Shown here: positions 59,182 through 64,000 of the stretch, piece after piece
Layout of the letters: the number at the start of each line of letters is the position of its first letter
How positions within the stretch are numbered: the stretch's first letter is position 1
Assembly (NCBI GenBank): GCA_022827405.1
Contig: JAJDTA010000196.1
Location: 1-64,000, forward strand
Length of the DNA: 64,000 bases
DNA from: Acidimicrobiia bacterium
GTDB lineage: Bacteria > Actinomycetota > Acidimicrobiia > Acidimicrobiales > Bin134
Direction: 5' to 3'
The notes under the pieces: generated by a model
Seen by the model: the letters and a program-made list of their open reading frames with translations, nothing else
The model's database searches: none
Told to the model about the DNA's origin: nothing
Position numbers and translations under genes: made by a program

Positions 59182-59221
59182 GATCGGACTGGTCTCAAGA
59201 GGCTGCCGAGAGTGCTCCGGC

Positions 59222-60487
59222 CTATCGGTTGGGCTGCCACTCGTCGAGCAGCGTCCGGTAGTGCTCCACCGTCTGCTCGGCGGTGTGACGCCAGCTCCAC
59301 CGGCTGATCACCCGCTCCCGCCCCGCCGCTCCTATGCGGGCGGCCATTTCGGGATTATCCAGCACCCTGCTCAGTGCCGCGGCCAGTGCCTCGCTGTCGC
59401 CGGGTGGAACCGACACGCAGGTTTCACCGTCGGTGCCGGCCACCTCGGGCAGCGCCCCACCGGTGGTGGCCACTAGTGGCGTACCGCTGCACATGGCTTC
59501 GATGGCCGGCAGGGAGAACCCCTCGTACAGTGACGGCACCACCGCCACCGAGCTGGTGGCGTACAGCTCCACGATGCGCTCGTCGGGCACCCCGGAGATG
59601 AACTCCACCACCTGGCTCAGGCCCAGGCTGTGGATGGCTTCGGCCGAAGTGCCCCCTTCGCGGGGCTTGCCGATCACGATCAGGCGCACGTCCCGCTCGG
59701 TGCGCAGTTTGGCCACTGTTTCCAACAGGTAGCGGAGACCCTTCATGGGCACATCCGCGCTGGCGGTGGTGATGATCTGCTGTGGATTGCGGTCTACGCC
59801 GGGCAGCGGGCGGAACTGCTCGGGGTCCACCCCCACCGGAACCACGTGCATCAGGTGGCGGGGCACCTTTTGGTCTCGGGCGATGTCGTCGCGCGACGAC
59901 TCCGACACGGTGATGATGCGCTGGAGGCGTCGGGCCACCCTGGCCTGCATCCGGGTGAAGGAATACCACCGCCGCTTGCCCAGACGCTCGACCGGGCTCC
60001 GGGCATGTTCGAGCTCCAATTGGCGGTCGACGGTGATGGGGTGGTGGATGGTGCCCAATACGGGCAGTCCGTCGCGTTCGATGCCCAAAAGTCCGTAGCC
60101 CAGCGACTGGTTGTCGTGAACCAGGTCGAAATCCCCAATCCGGGTGCGCAACATCTGCCAGGCCCGGATGGAAAAGGCCAAGGGTTCCGAAAATGCCCCG
60201 GTCATGAACGAGCCCACCTCAGCGGCGTCGGCCCAGGTCTTGATCTCCCAGAATCCGGGCATCCGTCCGGGGTGGGCGTCGTTGAAGATGTCGAGGCTGG
60301 GGAGCTGGTGCAGCGGGACTCGGTCGTCAAGCACCGGATAGGGCTGCCCGCTCAGCACCTCCACATGGTGGCCGAGGTCGGTCAGCGCCCGGCTGAGATG
60401 GTGGACGTACACCCCCTGCCCACCGCAGTGGGGCTTGCCCCGGTACGACAAAAGGGCGATTTTGAGCGGGCGATCCGCCGAGACCAT
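59222..60487 (-). CDS. Family 4 glycosyltransferase
   Basis: A 421-residue GT-B enzyme. N-terminal domain: IALLSYRGKPHCGGQGVYVHHLSRALTDLGHHVEVLSG and FDLVHDNQSLGYGLLG. C-terminal domain: HVVPVGVDPEQFRPLPGVDRNPQQIITTASADVPMKGLRYLLE and the donor motif VPSLYEGFSLPAIEAMCSGTPLVATTGGALPEV (EX7E). It is distinct from MshA. The first gene of the trio 60487-57324, which probably builds a methylated surface or intracellular glycan. Confidence 0.85.
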   Translation of the reverse strand: MVSADRPLKIALLSYRGKPHCGGQGVYVHHLSRALTDLGHHVEVLSGQPYPVLDDRVPLHQLPSLDIFNDAHPGRMPGFWEIKTWADAAEVGSFMTGAFSEPLAFSIRAWQMLRTRIGDFDLVHDNQSLGYGLLGIERDGLPVLGTIHHPITVDRQLELEHARSPVERLGKRRWYSFTRMQARVARRLQRIITVSESSRDDIARDQKVPRHLMHVVPVGVDPEQFRPLPGVDRNPQQIITTASADVPMKGLRYLLETVAKLRTERDVRLIVIGKPREGGTSAEAIHSLGLSQVVEFISGVPDERIVELYATSSVAVVPSLYEGFSLPAIEAMCSGTPLVATTGGALPEVAGTDGETCVSVPPGDSEALAAALSRVLDNPEMAARIGAAGRERVISRWSWRHTAEQTVEHYRTLLDEWQPNR

Positions 60488-60562
60488 AGCCCCACAAGGC
60501 TTTCGGAATTCGGCGGGTTTGGCAAATGCACAGCTACCGAAACAGGCCGCTATCTTGGCGCC

Positions 60563-61000
60563 GTGCGAGCGTTAGTGCAGCGGGCCGCCGAGGCCCGGGT
60601 TCGAGTAGACGGCGAGGTGATCGGAGAGATCGGGCCCGGCCTGTGCTGCTTGATCGGCGTGACCCATGACGACGACGTCGACACGGTGAAAAAAATGGCT
60701 GGCAAGCTCTGGAACCTGCGCATCTTCACCGACGAAAACGGCCACATGAACCTCTCGGCGGCCGACACCAGCGGCGAACTGCTGGTAGTGAGCCAGTTCA
60801 CCCTCTACGGCGACACCAGCCGAGGCCGCCGCCCCTCGTTCCTGGCCGCCGCGGCCCCCGACCAAGCCGCCGGATTGATAGAGGAACTTGTCGCCGAACT
60901 CCGCACCCTCGGCGCCACCGTAGCCACCGGCTCCTTCGGTGCCATGATGGCCGTAGAACTAACCAACGACGGCCCCGTCACCTTGATGGTGGAGGTCTAG
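60563..61000 (+). CDS. dtd: D-aminoacyl-tRNA deacylase
   Basis: A 145-residue DTD: MRALVQRAAEARVRVDGEVIGEIGPGLCCLIGV at the start, ADTSGELLVVSQFTLYGDTSRGRRPSF (the SQFTLY signature) and MAVELTNDGPVTLMVE (the GPVT-type D-amino-acid clamp with Gly-Pro). It removes D-amino acids wrongly loaded on tRNA. GTG 60563 is chosen because the family starts with this MRxxxQR pattern. It converges on lnt with no gap. Confidence 0.93.
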   Translation: MRALVQRAAEARVRVDGEVIGEIGPGLCCLIGVTHDDDVDTVKKMAGKLWNLRIFTDENGHMNLSAADTSGELLVVSQFTLYGDTSRGRRPSFLAAAAPDQAAGLIEELVAELRTLGATVATGSFGAMMAVELTNDGPVTLMVEV

Positions 61001-62482
61001 TCAGCGGGATTGGCGGCGGGTAGGGGTGGGCTCCCTTGAGTGGGCCATCCAGGCAGCGGCGAGGGCCACCAGTGCTATGGCGATCATGGGCCAGGGGCCG
61101 GCGCGGGTGGCGAGGGTTTGGCCGGTGCGGAGCTCGATTTCGGCTTGGATGACCTTGCGCTCGGAGACGGCGGTGCGCTGGTAGACATTGCCGTCGGGGT
61201 CGACGAAGGCGCTGAACCCGGTGGGGGCGGATTGCGCCACCCAGCGCCCTGTTTCCAAGGCCCTCAGCCGGGAGCTGGCGATCTGCTGGGTTTGCACGAT
61301 GGTGAGCCAATAGCTGGCTCCGTTGGTGGGGTTCAACAGCACCTCGCCGCCGTTGCCGATGGCGTCTCTAGCCCGATCTTCGAAGAAGATCTCCCAGCTT
61401 ATGGACACGCCAAGGCGGCCCACCGGGGTTTCCACCACCGCGGGGGACTCGCCCCGGCGCATGTCTCGGGCCGGCAGATAGTCGGGGGCCAGCGGCTCGA
61501 TAAACGACCGCAGCGGCACGTATTCCCCGAACGGCACCAGCCTCACCTTGTCGTAGCGGTCTAAAAGCGATCCGTCGGGACTGAACACCGCGGCGAAATT
61601 GGCCGCCTCGGAGGCTGACACGTCCTCAACCACACCGGCTACCACCGTGGCGTTGAGCTCTTGGGCCAGTTCGGCCAGCCGGAGTCGCTCCTCGCTGTTG
61701 ACGAACAAGCCATGCACGTCCACCACGTCTTCGGGCCACACCACCAGATCCACCGGCGGCTGTACCAGTTGGCTGGCTTCCAAGTGCCGTTCGAACACCA
61801 CGCCTGGCTCGGTGTTGGCCGCCCGGGTCCGCTGCGGACCGCCCCCCTGAACTACGGCCACGTCGATGGTGCCGGTGGCTGATCCCCGGGGGGCCAGCGC
61901 CGCCCAGCCCCAGAACCCTAGTACCAATGCCGCCAAAGTCAGCGCCGCCTGCCAGCGGCGATCGAGTGCAGCGGCCAACACCATGGCGATGGCCGTACAC
62001 ACCCCCACCAACAGCAACGGCCCGAGCACTCGCACGGTGGTGGCCCATGGGGTGTCAACCTGGCTCATGGGCAGGGTGGCCAGTGGTACTCCGCCAAATG
62101 GCCACCGCCACCGGATGGCCCCGGCCAGTACCAGCAGGCCGGGCAGCGCCACCCAACGACTCGGTCCCGGAGGACAAGCAGCCCCCGCCAGGCCGTACAG
62201 CACGGAGAACACCACGCACACCGCCAGGTAACCGGGCAGGGTGAAGTCGACCATCCAGAACGTGGCCGGGAACAGCCAGCCCGCTCCGAACCCGAACCCC
62301 CGCCACGCCCGGGCCCATACCGGCTGGTCGGCCAACAGGCGTTCAAACGCCACCAGCCCGATCAGGGCCAGCGGCCACCAGCCCCACGGGGGCATTGAGA
62401 GGGCAACCAGCCCGCCCGCGGCCAAAGAGCCGGCCGCCGTCCACCCGCTGGTGCGGGCCCACACCGCCAGCCTTGGACTCAT
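61001..62482 (-). CDS. lnt: Apolipoprotein N-acyltransferase homolog, Cys to Ser
   Basis: A 493-residue protein with about six membrane helices in residues 10-195, a nitrilase-like domain at about 205-450, and a last helix near 465. In the Glu-Lys-Cys triad of Lnt, Glu251 (VVWPEDVV) and Lys312 (RYDKVRLVPFGEYVPL) are kept, but the nucleophile position in the ICYE-type motif is Ser362 (VSISWEIFFED). The other conserved pieces (FGEYVPLRSF, NPTNGASYW) are present. It would acylate the lipoprotein N-terminus, as needed by the three lipoproteins in this window, but activity with Ser is uncertain. It may be an acidimicrobial variant. Confidence 0.85.
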   Translation of the reverse strand: MSPRLAVWARTSGWTAAGSLAAGGLVALSMPPWGWWPLALIGLVAFERLLADQPVWARAWRGFGFGAGWLFPATFWMVDFTLPGYLAVCVVFSVLYGLAGAACPPGPSRWVALPGLLVLAGAIRWRWPFGGVPLATLPMSQVDTPWATTVRVLGPLLLVGVCTAIAMVLAAALDRRWQAALTLAALVLGFWGWAALAPRGSATGTIDVAVVQGGGPQRTRAANTEPGVVFERHLEASQLVQPPVDLVVWPEDVVDVHGLFVNSEERLRLAELAQELNATVVAGVVEDVSASEAANFAAVFSPDGSLLDRYDKVRLVPFGEYVPLRSFIEPLAPDYLPARDMRRGESPAVVETPVGRLGVSISWEIFFEDRARDAIGNGGEVLLNPTNGASYWLTIVQTQQIASSRLRALETGRWVAQSAPTGFSAFVDPDGNVYQRTAVSERKVIQAEIELRTGQTLATRAGPWPMIAIALVALAAAWMAHSREPTPTRRQSR

Positions 62483-62489
62483 CGGCTAC

Positions 62490-63824
62490 TCATCGGGCGA
62501 CCGCCCCGTCGGACACACTGGCCCGGGCCGCCTGCCGCCCTTGGTTGATGCAGGCCGGAATCCCCAAGCCCCGAGCCCACGCCCCGGTCACCCGCAACCA
62601 GGGGACTTCCCGGGCCAGCGTCCGCTCGATGTCGGCCACCAATTCAAGATGGCCGGGTCGGAACTGGGGCAGCGACCGCTCCCAACGGCTGATTCTCACC
62701 GTGTGGGGCTCGGCATCCAGCCCCATGGTGACGGACAGGTCGTCTCTTACTGCCTCCAGCAAGGCCTTGTCGCCGAGGGCCAGTGCCCGGTCGTCGCCAT
62801 ACCGGCCAGCCGACACCCGCAACACCACCGTGTCCGAGGAGCCCACATGGGACCATTTGCTCGAGGCCCACGAGCAGGCGGTGATGGTCCGGCCCTCAAC
62901 CGCGGGCACCAGATAGCCCGAGCCCGCCATGGGGTGATCGACATCGGCGGCATTGAACGCCAGTGATACCAGCACCACCGAGGCATAGTCGATGCTGGCC
63001 AGCAACTCGGCCGCGGTCGGAGACATTGGGGCCACCAGCGCGCTGGCCGCAGCCGCGGGGAGGGTCACGATCACTTTGTCGTCGTCCAGCTCGCCCAGGT
63101 CGACCACCGGGGACGACAGCCGCAGCCGGGGGCCTAGGCGGTCGGCCAACTCATCGGTCAACCGCCCCACACCTTCGGGCAGGGAGTAAAACACCGGTGC
63201 GTCGGGGTCGGCAGTGGAAGACTCGGCCAGACGGCCCAACTCTTGCACCAAGCTGGGGCCCCGAGCGGCGGCTTCGGCAAGTTGGGGCACAGCAGCTCGC
63301 ACGCTCAGGTCGTCGATGGAAGAAGCGTTGATGCCCCCGATCAGCGGGTCTACCAACCGGTCGGCCACTTCATCTCCAAGCCGGCGCCGCACCAGCCCGC
63401 CGACCGACTCGTCTTCTACCAATGGCGTCCCGGCCAAGCCGGGCTCTTGGCGGGCCCGGTCCACGCCATCGGCCGACACGATCCCGGAGGCGGCCAAGGC
63501 GTCGAAGTCCAGCGGCACCCCCAACACGTTGGGCCGGGGCACCGCCCGCAGCGTTCCTCGGGAGTACACGAATGCCGCCCGTTGGGCCGGCGACACCAGA
63601 TCGGCAGCCAAGCCCAGTTCTTGGCAGAGCTCCACCGCCCACGGCACCCGGGCCAAGAACGCATCCGCTCCTTCATCTACCGGCTGGCCAGCCAGCTCAG
63701 AGGTGAAAGTCCGTCCTCCGGGCCGCTCGGCGGCCTCATACACCACCACCTCGGCACCAGCATTGGCCGCCTCATAGCCCGCGGCGAGACCGGTAATTCC
63801 CGCTCCAACGATTGCGACCTTCAC
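62490..63824 (-). CDS. hemG: Coproporphyrinogen/protoporphyrinogen oxidase
   Basis: A 444-residue flavoprotein: FAD site [36 protein letters not shown] at 3-38, [13 protein letters not shown], and a C-terminal FAD segment with [20 protein letters not shown]. In actinobacteria this family oxidises coproporphyrinogen III to coproporphyrin (the CgoX/HemY step). GTG start overlaps the hemE stop (GTGA at 63821-63824). It is coupled to hemE, so uroporphyrinogen decarboxylation and oxidation are co-expressed. Confidence 0.9.
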   Translation of the reverse strand: MKVAIVGAGITGLAAGYEAANAGAEVVVYEAAERPGGRTFTSELAGQPVDEGADAFLARVPWAVELCQELGLAADLVSPAQRAAFVYSRGTLRAVPRPNVLGVPLDFDALAASGIVSADGVDRARQEPGLAGTPLVEDESVGGLVRRRLGDEVADRLVDPLIGGINASSIDDLSVRAAVPQLAEAAARGPSLVQELGRLAESSTADPDAPVFYSLPEGVGRLTDELADRLGPRLRLSSPVVDLGELDDDKVIVTLPAAAASALVAPMSPTAAELLASIDYASVVLVSLAFNAADVDHPMAGSGYLVPAVEGRTITACSWASSKWSHVGSSDTVVLRVSAGRYGDDRALALGDKALLEAVRDDLSVTMGLDAEPHTVRISRWERSLPQFRPGHLELVADIERTLAREVPWLRVTGAWARGLGIPACINQGRQAARASVSDGAVAR

Positions 63825-64000
63825 TGGGTGGCCCTGTACCCGTGTACCAACTCGACGATCTGCTCCAATACCTCAGGATCGGTCTCGGGCAGCACGCCGT
63901 GACCCAGGTTGAACACATGCCCCGGCTGTCCGGCGTTGCGATCCAGCACGTCGGTGGCCCGCTCGGCCACCACCGGCCACGGGGCCAGCACCGCGGCCGG
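63821..64000 (-). CDS. hemE: Uroporphyrinogen decarboxylase, 3' part
   Basis: The last 59 residues of HemE are read from the window end: [46 protein letters not shown] and a YRATQ end. The [12 protein letters not shown] motif is diagnostic. The gene starts beyond the window. It converts uroporphyrinogen III to coproporphyrinogen III, feeding HemG. Confidence 0.93.
   Translation of the reverse strand, partial: PAAVLAPWPVVAERATDVLDRNAGQPGHVFNLGHGVLPETDPEVLEQIVELVHGYRATQ

Overview
The window is high-GC DNA from an actinobacterium, and I would place it in or near Acidimicrobiia. The evidence is a mycothiol glycosyltransferase (mshA), a HemA/HemC/CobA-HemD/HemL heme set with a HemE-HemG pair, a complete 14-gene nuo operon, a split cytochrome b/Rieske/cytochrome c locus, and frequent GTG and TTG starts with ATGA/GTGA gene overlaps. 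The class-level placement is an inference from gene content and style, not from a search.

1-5.0 kb is accessory DNA. It holds the end of a fibronectin-III-type protein, REP-like hairpins, several small membrane proteins, a Cys-rich secreted protein gene cut by a decayed IS3-family element (2765-4095), and two diverged copies of a two-gene cassette (1271-1802 and 4413-4923) on either side of the IS. A small tRNA-like gene (4951-5018, minus strand) closes the region.

5.1-14.3 kb is housekeeping: a histidine phosphatase, a MoaD/ThiS-like protein, mshA and a YbjN-family protein, proC, a BldC-like HTH protein, a SAM hydroxide adenosyltransferase, then siroheme/heme genes (precorrin-2 dehydrogenase, hemA, hemC, cobA-hemD fusion). 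The heme genes are interrupted at 14.4-18.6 kb by three minus-strand genes: an unknown protein, a KAP P-loop NTPase and an AlbA_2/Schlafen-type ATPase-like protein. The last is bracketed by imperfect direct repeats containing 11-bp iterons. hemL follows. hemB is not in the window.

20-43.6 kb is the respiratory chain: a MenJ-like menaquinone reductase, a monoheme cytochrome c, then a plus-strand run of an unknown 4-helix membrane protein, an 8Fe-8S ferredoxin, split cytochrome b, Rieske protein, diheme cytochrome c, an unknown membrane protein and nuoA-N. Electrons would enter at complex I, pass through menaquinone to the bc-type complex and on to cytochrome c.

43.6-57.3 kb is mixed. It contains a frameshifted Cache-like lipoprotein, a type II restriction-modification locus (5mC methyltransferase, a divergent HTH-PD-(D/E)XK protein, and an unknown zinc-ribbon membrane protein), a TPP enzyme, a PQQ-type sugar dehydrogenase lipoprotein, tesB, a GtrA-like protein, sodC, and a second restriction-related patch (vsr, a RES/Xre toxin-antitoxin pair, a diverged vsr fragment and a DUF4928-like protein). 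57.3-64 kb has an envelope-glycan-type trio (glycosyltransferase, methyltransferase, alpha/alpha-barrel protein), dtd, an Lnt homolog whose nucleophile cysteine is replaced by serine, hemG and the 3' end of hemE.
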